Below the pieces are notes generated by a model. The model searched no databases and was not told where the DNA came from. It saw nothing but the letters and a program-made list of their open reading frames with translations. DNA of 64,000 nt from the NCBI GenBank assembly GCA_051294375.1, contig CM119267.1:20027476-20091475 (forward strand), written 5' to 3'. This document shows, piece by piece, positions 56,253-64,000 of this stretch. This DNA comes from Paraspadella gotoi (lineage: Eukaryota; Chaetognatha). Every line of letters starts with the position of its first letter. Position 1 is the stretch's first letter. The position numbers and the translations under genes were made by a program.

Positions 56253-56339
56253 CGAGAGAAGAGAGAAAGAGAAGAGAGAGTAGAAACTGAGAGAGAAGAG
56301 AGAGAGAGACGTAGAGAGAGAGAGATAGAGAGAAAGAGA
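56193..56339. repeat. (GA)n tract ending copy B
   Basis: Degenerate GA, running into a 25-N gap. Confidence 0.9.
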
Positions 56340-56364
56340 NNNNNNNNNNNNNNNNNNNNNNNNN
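56340..56364. other. Assembly gap (25 N)
   Basis: Ends copy B, as at 34,578 for copy A. Confidence 0.95.
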
Positions 56365-56699
56365 AATTAAGAGCGAAAAGTTAGTTAGGAGAATATAAGC
56401 GTTCCCCATTTGAATACTTGATATAAGGCTCGATGCAAAATCATGCGGATGATATAAAGAACCATTTAGCATTTTTAATTCGTATGAGCAAAAACAAAAA
56501 AAAAAATCTAGTTTTGTCGTTTTTGTTTAAATTTTAGTTATAAATTTTAATCTCCAAAATCTCATTCGTCATTTTGTCTGCGATATAAGCTAAGAACTGT
56601 TATGTTGTTTGTTTCAGCATGGAGGGCTGTTGGGGTGTTGCCAAGTGTACTCGTGCGAACTGCGAGGGAAGTAGCGTCGCACGAATTCTTTTTTCTCGA

Positions 56700-57190
56700 A
56701 GAAGAAAATGAATGGAGCAGCAGGGAATATTGGGTGAGTAAGGGAAGGTAAGGGAAACTAGGGTTTTAAAAGCTTTATTGGAGATCGATAGTAACTGTTA
56801 ATTGCACTAATGAAAATAATTTTACAAGCAAATTTTTCTATCTGAAAAGAAGAAAACGAGCTTTGAACTCTTGACGGTCCTTGTGCGCTCTTCATAAGAG
56901 CGCCCTGAAAGGTACCGCAGAATAATCCATACTATTTTAATCTTGGAAATAATTTTTTGGCATCTATATACCAGAGTCCGCACTACCAGGTCTCGAACCT
57001 AGATGCACACGCCAAAGTTCCTCTAGCCACGACAATGAGCCAAACTGGACCAAAGGAGAAAAGGTAAAGGGAGGGTTATTACGGACGGGATTTTCTTTTT
57101 TTTTGTTGGACACGCGAATCGCGAAGGAAAATCCGAGAAAAGTAAAAGAAGTAAAAAGAAAAGGAGGAGGAGGAGGAGGAGGAGGAGAGG
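56700..57190. repeat. Inverted arm matching 34.60-35.13 kb, with a SINE head
   Basis: Antiparallel to 34,603-35,130. On the minus strand box A GTGGCTAGAGG (57,030-57,020) and a perfect box B GGTTCGAGACC (56,999-56,989) mark the tRNA-derived head of a SINE. Confidence 0.75.
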
Positions 57191-57249
57191 AGGAATAAGA
57201 GGCTGCAAGAAGGCTGTCAAAGTCAAACGAATAAGAAGAAAACAATGGG

Positions 57250-57543
57250 AACATGTTGAAAGTCAACAGCTAACTTGTTCACTGTTAACTTCTGATTGAT
57301 TCTAAAAAATACGCGGACATATGATGAGTTGTATATTGATATTTTAAATTCTTGTTGAAGGTTCAATGAGTCTTGAAATTCATAAATCTCGACGGCGGAG
57401 GCGATTAAAAAAAACAAAACAGAAAGGAGCGATTCTATAGATGTCTCGACTCTCTTATTTCATCTTTCGAATCCCAATCACACTTATCTTTTTCCCTTCT
57501 TTCTTCGAAAAAGGGAGAAAAAAAAAAGCTTGCTCTCTCTCTC

Positions 57544-57616
<73 letters not shown>

Positions 57617-57700
57617 CCCTCTCTTTTCTTTCCTCCCCTTCCTCTCCCCATTTTCCTTTCCTCTAATTCCCCCACCACGCCGAACCCTCCTTCCCTCCTC
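57250..57700. other. Spacer with (CT)n microsatellite
   Basis: CT runs at 57,533-57,612 and pyrimidine-rich sequence to 57,700. Confidence 0.6.
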
Positions 57701-57709
57701 TCGACTCCA

Positions 57710-57946
57710 TCATCTGATGGACGTTGCTTCTGCTGGGAAACTCCATGCTGGCGCGCCTCTGTAGTGGTTGACGGGCGGGGCTCCGTAGGATACATCCTCG
57801 GCGATCTCGAGGGATAGACCGATGTCGGGGTCGCTGGGGTAGCAGTTGACTCCGTGTAGCTTGGTTCGGGTGGGGTAAGCGGAAGGACTGGAGGCGTCGT
57901 AGAGGCGTTTTGGCGGGAGTTGGACGGTGCAGGGAAGGAAGAGGGG
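57710..57946 (-). CDS. Last exon of an unknown, probably extracellular protein
   Basis: Acceptor CACATTCCAG. The frame reads LFLPCTVQLPPKRLYDASSP, then GVNCYPSDPDIGLSLEIAED and a short end before TGA at 57,712-57,710. The mix of Cys, Trp, Tyr and Pro suggests a folded secreted domain. The phase does not match exon 58,208-58,466 exactly, and an indel is likely. A competing Pro/Ser/Thr-rich frame is open over the same stretch but looks like a GC shadow. No family recognised. Confidence 0.5.
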   Translation of the reverse strand, partial: PLFLPCTVQLPPKRLYDASSPSAYPTRTKLHGVNCYPSDPDIGLSLEIAEDVSYGAPPVNHYRGAPAWSFPAEATSIR

Positions 57947-58207
57947 TCTGGAATGTGATGGTGGTGGGAGAGAGTGAAACGGGTGAAAAGTGGAAAGGGT
58001 TAATGAAAAGAAGAAAAGAAGAAAAATATGATCAGTCTAAGAACTAAGAATTCTACAAATTGAGTTAATCGCCCCAATCAAGTAAATAAAATGATGCACC
58101 AATGAACGATGTATTGAAGAATGAATAATCGAATGAATGAAATTGATGAATGAATGAATGAATGAATGACTTGAAATGAAAATAAAATTCCAACTCCTTC
58201 CCCTCAC

Positions 58208-58466
58208 CTCCAAGGCATTCGTTCATCGTGCTTCTCCACTGGTCCGTGATGATGAGGAATTCACGGGGCCGCCCCAACACGTACCAGCGACCCCACGGGT
58301 CGTAGATGCAGTGTCCGCGGCGGCCGGATGTGTCGGGACGCGTCCGAACACCGATGGCATTCACTGCGGCACGCTCCAGCTGTCGTGCTCGAAGGGAGAA
58401 GTCAGGACGGCCGCTTGCCCGCGCGGGTCCGTGACGTCGACGATGGCGCGAAATGAGATGAGCAAG
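58208..58466 (-). CDS. Exon of the same unknown protein, one frame break
   Basis: Donor CTTGGAG|GTGAGG. The first frame reads RAIVDVTDPRGQAAVLTSPF up to about 58,370. A second frame continues with GHCIYDPWGRWYVLGRPREF and then LIITDQWRSTMNECLG. The two halves resemble each other (DPRGQAAVL.SP and DPWGRWYVL.RP), as expected for repeated beta-strand blades. The frame change is probably an assembly indel. Function unknown. Confidence 0.55.
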
Positions 58467-58699
58467 CTTGAGCGTTGGCGTGGGAAGGGGATAGCGAGGA
58501 CTGTACTTCACCTTGGGAGAGGGTGAGGATAGAAAGATGAAGAATTCCTACTGCTAGAAGTAAAATATTTTGATATATATTCATAAATTATAATTGTATA
58601 TAATATTAAAATATAATTTATGCGAGAAGACTGCTTTATGTTTGTCTGTCACTCTGTATCAAAATATCTTTTCGTCTGTATCTCTGATGTCTTTGTTGA

Positions 58700-58723
58700 C
58701 ACCCTCTCTTTCCTCTCTCTCTC

Positions 58724-58758
<35 letters not shown>

Positions 58759-58760
58759 TT
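58700..58760. repeat. (CT)n microsatellite
   Basis: Interrupted CT run. Confidence 0.9.
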
Positions 58761-58761
58761 C

Positions 58762-58872
58762 AAACTTCTCGCAACAAGTGATGTGCGCCATCCTCGTCTC
58801 CAGATCTGCATGGCCGCATTTTGTCGCAGCTCCGCTGTAGGCCTGCAGCACTTGAACGGTGAAGTGAGGAAG
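58762..58872 (-). CDS. Possible exon of the same unknown protein
   Basis: Open frame with VLQAYSGAATKCGHADLETR and AHITCCEK next to a CT-rich intron. Splice borders are approximate. Confidence 0.35.
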
Positions 58873-59009
58873 GTTATTTTGGTGAGGTTACAACGTGTAT
58901 GGATATGTAATATGTTAATATTTTGAATATATTATTTTATGGAAGCGTCATTAAAAATTTGCAAGTTAACAGAAACAAAGACTAAATTGAGTGCGCTCAC
59001 GTCCTTTTC

Positions 59010-59150
59010 AACGCTTCAGCCAAATCCTTGTCAGAGGGGAATGCCACCATCCCAGCGTTGCGTTCAATCCACAGTTCTAACGACTTCCCTCTGCATTGGC
59101 AAAGTGAGGGTCGGGGGCCCCAAGTCAATGGTGCATAATAAAGCAACTGA
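59010..59150. repeat. Third copy of the 24.0-kb SINE-like family
   Basis: CACCATCCCAGCGTTGCGTT and CTAACGACTTCCCTCTGCAT match 24,100-24,150 with clear divergence, unlike the near-identical copy B. Confidence 0.6.
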
Positions 59151-59429
59151 CTGTTGCCCCATAGAATTTATTACATCCGAAATTATCCGTATTTACATAT
59201 TCCATATTATAAATAAATCGTAATTAATTAAAGTTCAATAAAAAGCCAAAAAAAGAGATATAAACGCTTTTCCATAGGTTCATCTCGCCAATAGTTAGAT
59301 GCCATGCCCACTCGGAACATTAATTCTAAGTCAATCTTGCCCTTTTTGATAAGGAAATCCCTACAGGTTATTTCACCACCAACTTTCACAGTCAATTGCA
59401 CAAGTCAAAATCCTCCAACTAGCTATTCT

Positions 59430-59557
59430 CGTCAGCTCGCTACAGTACATCTCGCCTGCGCTCCGGTGAAGTCGCCTTGGATAGTAGAGATTGTCAGTCT
59501 TGAGCATGAGCTGCTTCCTGTCGCACGGAGGCGGAGTGCACTTTGGAATTGCTCGTA
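59430..59557 (-). CDS. Possible cysteine-containing exon of the unknown extracellular protein
   Basis: After acceptor GGAAAATGAG the frame gives RAIPKCTPPPCDRKQLMLKT and then YYPRRLHRSAGEMYCSELT. The CxPPPC start is reminiscent of a sushi/CCP domain but too short to assign. The 3' border is uncertain (GT at about 59,456 or beyond). Confidence 0.4.
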
Positions 59558-60414
59558 CTCATTTTCCGTCGTCGAGGGCGCGAGCCGAGATTTTTCGCGG
59601 AGATTGTATAGATAAAAAATATTTGAAATGTTAAAAAAAAAACAAACGAGGAGAAAGACTAAAACGGCGACGGGAGTTAGAGTCTTCGTAGACAGGAATT
59701 TCACTAAAAGACTCGAAGACTTGAGGATTCTTTGTTCATTTCTAGTTGCTACGCGACGAAGAGGAGTAGAGATTCCTGGGTTGAGAGAAGAGAGAGAGAG
59801 ACTCACCGCGCTAATCTCAGAGCATTTTTTGAATATTTTAATCTGACGACGGATTTTGGATCGCAACAACGAATTTATAAAAAAAAAGAAGTTTTCATAC
59901 AGAACGCGATGGATGAGTTGTCTCAAATTACAAAAGATCACGCGTGTAAAAATAAAAATTTACAACCACGGACAACTGTACAAAAATAAAAACCATTCCA
60001 AATTTAAATGCAATTTAATTAGTTATTAAAAAAAATGAATGACGTGGAAATGGAAATATCTTCAGTCACTGTTTTTTTTTTTAATCGCAATTCTATCAAC
60101 TCTTCGCTGTCTCTTTTCTAAGTCACGGCTCTGGTCAAAATTCCTCAGCTCACTGTACGACAATACATTAGCGAAAATTCAACTCAAAACTAATCTAGAT
60201 CACCATTTTCTTTAAGCGTATCGGAAGGAAGCATACATAATTGTTAAATATTAAAACAATGCTAAAACATATTAATTTTGGTTTATTGGGTTTACAACGT
60301 GCGCTAAACGGCTGCGTCCTAGTTGACTGACTACGAAACCTACCCACCTCCCCTTCCCACGACTCTCTACAATTACGCATCGCTGTTTCCGCGCCATTTT
60401 ACTTCGGTTCGGCA

Positions 60415-60540
60415 CCCGAAGCGCGTCCTGGAATTGCGGCATGACGCGCGACGGCCGGCGGCCATAGTCCGTAACGGATTCCAGGGGCGTGGGATCGGCT
60501 TTGATGCAGATTCAGATCCGGCCTCTGGTTCGCCTCTTTT
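60415..60540 (-). CDS. Possible exon, unassigned
   Basis: GC-richer than its surroundings. One frame gives KPIPRPWNPLRTMAAGRRAS. Borders were not resolved. Listed only because it lies in line with the exons at 59.5 and 60.7 kb. Confidence 0.25.
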
Positions 60541-60697
60541 GCAACGCAAACCTACGAGTGTTGGGTGGAGAGTAAATGTTTATGATAAAAGTTATATGCT
60601 AGAACATAATAGCATATACGATTTTAAATTAAACAACAATGCATATTGTGATATATTCGAGTATTTAAAATAATTTAAATTAAATTATAAGTATTAC

Positions 60698-60871
60698 CGG
60701 CATGATCCATTTGTACTGGCCGTATGCGACGAAAAATGCCTGATCGACTACTAGCGGTACCTCCGGAGTGTTTCCTCCTCGCCGGCCCCCGGATTCTTTC
60801 CGACGCGCAACCATCTGCCGGCGGTATGGGTCGTAAGCGAGCGGACGCACCGTGTCGGCGATGTTCTGCAC
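60698..60871 (-). CDS. Internal exon of the unknown extracellular protein
   Basis: Exactly 58 codons between acceptor TTTACCTCAG and donor ATGCCG|GTAATA, phase 0 at both ends. Reads VQNIADTVRPLAYDPYRRQM, then a basic Gly/Arg insert, then VVDQAFFVAYGQYKWIMP. The 'VRPLAYDPYRRQM' segment resembles one strand of a YWTD/NHL-type propeller blade. The other exons also carry DP-x-x strands, so a propeller is an idea, not a call. Confidence 0.6.
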
Positions 60872-61019
60872 CTGAGGTAAAGTTCTCCCACGAACCATGC
60901 GGGTTTAATCAAACGAAATTTTTCGATTTTTGTTTTTTTTTTTCTTGCTTTAAAAAAAAATAGTTTCGGAATCCGTTTTTATGATTTAAAAGGACTTGTT
61001 ACTACAAAAATTCTCAATC

Positions 61020-61093
61020 TGCCGGTTAGCTTGCAGTTGGTTAGGCGTTGGTGCTAATAAGCTAAGGTCGAGGGTCGAGCCCTCTCACTGGCG
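61020..61093 (+). tRNA. tRNA-Ile(AAU)-like sequence, damaged
   Basis: TGCCGGT (61,020-61,026) pairs with ACTGGCG (61,087-61,093). Box A TAGCTTGCAGTTGG, anticodon region GTGCTAATAAGC with AAT, and TCGAGGGTCGAGCCCTC follow in tRNA order. Eukaryotic tRNA-Ile(AAU) differs by small indels: one extra G or T in the D arm, one base short in the anticodon stem, and a short T loop. It is either a pseudogene or a real gene with sequencing indels. Confidence 0.55.
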
Positions 61094-61390
61094 CATCAAA
61101 TATTTTCTTTTCACGTCTTTGGGGAAAACGAGCAAGCAGAATTTGGCCAACTCGTGAAAAATCCGTTTCTCCTGGTCAACTGGCAAATTACGTATCTTTA
61201 CAAATCCGATCAATTCTAAAGTTTTAGCTGTTCAGCTTCGGAGAAGAAAATAATTATATTTTTTTAGGGGATATGCTAAGCTCAAAGTTTTAAATATGAT
61301 CAAAGCAAAGGTCATTCACGGGGGCTTTATAATATATAGAACATAATTGTAAACCGTTGACGCTAGTATTTGTGTAGTAGTAGACCATAC

Positions 61391-61455
61391 ATTCCGTCTT
61401 TTTCTTGAGACGCCACCAGCGAATCGTTTCGTCACCCCAAGGGTGTTCATTTTTC
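61391..61455 (-). CDS. Possible small exon of the unknown extracellular protein
   Basis: Reads HPWGDETIRWWRLKKKTE and ends at donor GGAAT|GTATGG. The frame also stays open past the donor for about 30 codons. Trp-rich and similar in flavour to DPWGRWYV at 58.3 kb. Acceptor not clear. Confidence 0.35.
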
Positions 61456-61984
61456 CTTCCAATCATAGATTTGGCGCACGCTAGAGGGATCGATTAATCG
61501 AGAGTCAGTGATACTTTGTGTGCATCAGTGATAGATTTTGTATTATTTACCTCATCGTCAAATGCCGTGAGTTAGTTCTGTGTCCTATTACGGGTTCCCG
61601 ATTGGCGGCGGCGTAATTAAAAAACCTGAGGGGGAAACCAAATTAAACTTTTCTATACATATCATTATATTTATACAAGTTCATATAAACAATTTTAATA
61701 AGTATAACAAAATTCGTTTAGCGTATAAAAAATAAATTCAATGCGTCGCAACAATGCATAAGCAGGCAGTATACGATGCTGATGAGGGCATACCCAAAGA
61801 TATTAAACATATATTACTATTTTTCATATATTTTTATGGGAATAAATAAAATTTTTTAATCAATTATGTGATATAATTGTGCCTAGATGGTATTAGAATA
61901 TCTTTAGCTGTATCTACACTTGCGGCTCACATAGGAATGTTGAGGTCGTAAAATGGGACGCTGAAGAATTCCGTGCCGGAATAC

Positions 61985-62130
61985 TATGGGCGTCCTGGGG
62001 AGCAATGGGAGAGAAGAGAGGAAAGGGGAAAGGAGGAAAGGGGGAGGAGGGAAGAAGGAGAGGAGCAAGGGGGAGGAGGATGAGAGGGAAGAGAGAGAAT
62101 AGGGTGAAGGAGCGGGAGAAGAGCTGAAAA
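61985..62130. repeat. Purine-rich (GGA/GAA) tract
   Basis: Plus strand almost entirely A and G. The Ser/Pro/Leu frame on the other strand is low complexity. Confidence 0.8.
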
Positions 62131-62472
62131 GAGAAGATTGCAGCATAGCACTCATCAAAATGTAAAATGTCTGATTGCGCCGTTTACTTTATCGGGGAAA
62201 AAACTACATAATAAAACATTTTGTTTCAGGCGTCGAGCCTCTTGTAAATTATTATCTTTCGCAACGAAATAGAAAGATACGAAAAGGAGTTCAAAACATT
62301 TGACATGGATAAAAATAATTGTGAATTCTAAAATCAATATTTTACGAAAAATTAAAAGTACTAAGAAGTTTAAATCTAAGCTCCGAAAGGAATAGTTTCA
62401 CTAATTTTCCTTTTACATAACGATGACCATTAAATTAATCGGCTCTCTTTGTTTTTCCTTCTCCCCACCAAC

Positions 62473-62630
62473 CTCGATCTGAAGTAATAAGCGTGACCAG
62501 GGCGGGCGTTTTGGCCTTCCAAGAAGTCTCGCATGCCGAGTCTTGTTGGAGCAGACGATTATCTTGTCCAATCGAAGGCAGAGGTTTGAGTAACGTCTGC
62601 AGTAGAGTGTGCTCGGGGCCTCACATTCCA
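62473..62630 (-). CDS. Cysteine-rich exon of the unknown extracellular protein
   Basis: Acceptor CTCCATTGCAG, donor ATCGAG|GTTGGT. Encodes ECEAPSTLYCRRYSNLCLRL and DKIIVCSNKT (an NKT glycosylation sequon), then a basic region. Four cysteines in 30 residues suggest a small disulphide domain. Most upstream exon of this minus-strand gene that can be supported. Confidence 0.5.
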
Positions 62631-62639
62631 CTGCAATGG

Positions 62640-63270
62640 AGAGAAGTATAAATTAATATTATCTTTAAAGACTTAGGAAACGTCTATAATAACCAAATTA
62701 TAAGTCGATAATTTAGGATCAGGAATAGGTTTAAAAGTTAAAATATCAACTAAGAATTTATAAAATTTTAACTAAAAAAAATATCCAGAGAGCTGGGTTG
62801 ACGAACTCAAGATACGAAAAACTTGTAAATAACTAACATTTTGTAGTGTTCTCTGAGTTTACGTGTCGTTGGACAGAAATGCGGGAAAACACGCATCGAC
62901 ATCGAGTAATTGCGTCCGCCTGAAGAAATGACATGAGAATTGACGAGTTAACGTAATCATGATCGAAAACAAACATATTCTTATTTTTTTCTTCGAGCAA
63001 ACAGAGATACCCGAACTGCACTTATTGCTTCGCTCGGTGAACTTTGGTCATCGTTTATCCTCCATCAGAGAGAGTCGACGTGCTCCTTAAGACGGCCTTG
63101 GATGTGACTCGATCACGTCCAGGACCTGTAGAAAGGAAATACAATGCTTTCGAGCGTAGGGGTATTGCTTGGTAGTATAGTGTTGAACGCACTTAGCGTA
63201 AAGAATGAAGTGAAAAATAAAACATGATTGATAATACCGGGTACTTGCTTAGACCCGTGACAAGAGACAA
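62640..63270. other. Spacer with a possible small minus exon at 63.06-63.12 kb
   Basis: Acceptor CCTTTCTACAG at about 63,120-63,130 opens a frame of about 22 codons. Otherwise nothing recognised. Confidence 0.3.
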
Positions 63271-63274
63271 GTAT

Positions 63275-63925
63275 TATTGTTATGAAGGTTTCAGTGATAG
63301 GACGTTGCAGATGCATAAGGCAGTCCACTGAAGCGCTTCGGATCAGCGTACATCATGTTAAGCGGGTTAGCGCCCCCGTCCCTGCTACTGCAGACGGACC
63401 AGAAGAGCGCACGGCTAGAACCCGACCTCTTGGTTTTGGGAGAGCGGAATGTACTTGCTCCGGCACAAAAATGGGCCGTGATGAACGGTTAGGTGGTTTT
63501 TATTCCACAATACATCCCTCCCGTAGAATGTCTGTTTGCGTTCTCAGTGAATATGTTTTGTTGGTGAAAGTGCATCACGCAAGCTTTGAGGCAGTGTGCT
63601 GATGTGTTGTGGACGGAAGTGCATCGCCAGGTTGAGGCATGTCGCCTGAAATTGTTTGGGTTGTTGCTGTGTGTTCGGAGTCGGGCTTCAACCAATGAAG
63701 AGCAGTAAATTATTGTTATGAGTTAGTGATAGAACGATTCATATAAGCGAGTCCTGAGCTTCGATGCAGGTGTAGCATCATAGTTACAGGCGGTTAAGCG
63801 CCGGTTACGTGGCGAGACGAGACACCGGCTAGAACCCGGCACCTTTTGGTTGGGTAGCGAAATGACTGTCCTCGCGAATGGCCTTGATAACGGTTGGTGG
63901 ATTTTATTCACATGGGACAAAAAAA
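63275..63925. repeat. Two diverged tandem SINE-like units
   Basis: Units at about 63,275-63,515 and 63,712-63,915 share TTATTGTTATGA, GTGATAG, a GGTTAGCGCC/GGTTAAGCGCC box, GGCTAGAACCC and GGT/GATTTTATTC. GGCTAGAACCC is close to a Pol III box B. Unit spacing is about 437 bp. Confidence 0.6.
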
Positions 63926-64000
63926 AGAGATTCCAAAAAGCACAAAATGTACAAGGTGTGTGTAATCGACCGCGGATCCGGATCCATGTCTGTAGTCCGG

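Larger units (their letters stand above)
44841..56339. repeat. Copy B of the duplicated block (error-rich, probably the other haplotype)
   Basis: Colinear with copy A. Differences are very frequent one-base insertions and deletions, a 616-bp insertion (45,167-45,782), a longer (CAA)n tract, replacement of the GATA intron repeat by AAAT, and one rather than three donor-region units at 55.3 kb. Confidence 0.9.

Noticed and set aside
61778-61800. Another hammerhead core (CTGATGA with GGG/CCC stem)
   Set aside because: The GAAA box and cleavage triplet are missing; three paired bases are too few.

Overview
The window is nuclear DNA of an animal, most likely an invertebrate. Genes are split by short GT-AG introns, long (GA)n, (CAA)n and (GATA)n microsatellites are common, tRNA-derived SINE-like repeats are present, and the best-preserved gene is whirlin-like (harmonin-N domain plus three PDZ domains). 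No operons, bacterial genes or CRISPR were seen. It is a draft long-read assembly with seven N gaps, frequent single-base indels inside exons, and one locus assembled two to three times.

Region 1 (1-17.2 kb) is AT-rich. It holds several repeat families: a TIR element, a (CCGTC)n module, two related 18-bp minisatellites, a five-unit array of ~150-bp repeats, and a 480-bp inverted pair 14.9 kb apart. There are hammerhead-like RNA motifs, a decayed env-bearing LTR element (10.6-12.1 kb, minus) and a non-LTR reverse-transcriptase fragment (16.1-16.7 kb). Between them lie AT-rich plus-strand exons whose splice phases partly agree: an unknown protein (4.3-10.2 kb) and the C-terminal membrane exons of another protein (14.4-14.9 kb).

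Region 2 (18.3-22 kb, minus) carries the 3' half of a type I membrane protein: furin-like cysteine-rich repeat, one transmembrane helix, and a long acidic/Ser-rich tail.

Region 3 (23.9-57.2 kb) is the whirlin-like locus. Copy A (23.93-34.58 kb) has clean exons from PDZ1 to the stop codon. Copy B (44.84-56.34 kb) repeats it with many indels, one 616-bp TIR insertion, and one instead of three copies of a small tandem repeat. Copy C (41.26-43.16 kb) repeats only the PDZ1 end and leads into the three harmonin-N exons (44.7-43.2 kb). These exons appear again in inverted form at 39.2-41.2 kb. Read on the minus strand, the gene is: HN exons (44.7-43.2), PDZ1 (copy C or A), then PDZ2, a Pro/Ser-rich linker and PDZ3 in copy A. 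A block at 35.1-36.4 kb has no homopolymer longer than four and looks unlike everything around it.

Region 4 (57.7-62.6 kb, minus) carries exons of an unrecognised cysteine-containing, probably extracellular protein. A damaged tRNA-Ile(AAU)-like sequence and a tandem SINE-like pair lie nearby. Whirlin is known as a membrane-associated scaffold; a functional link to either flanking gene is only an inference from position.
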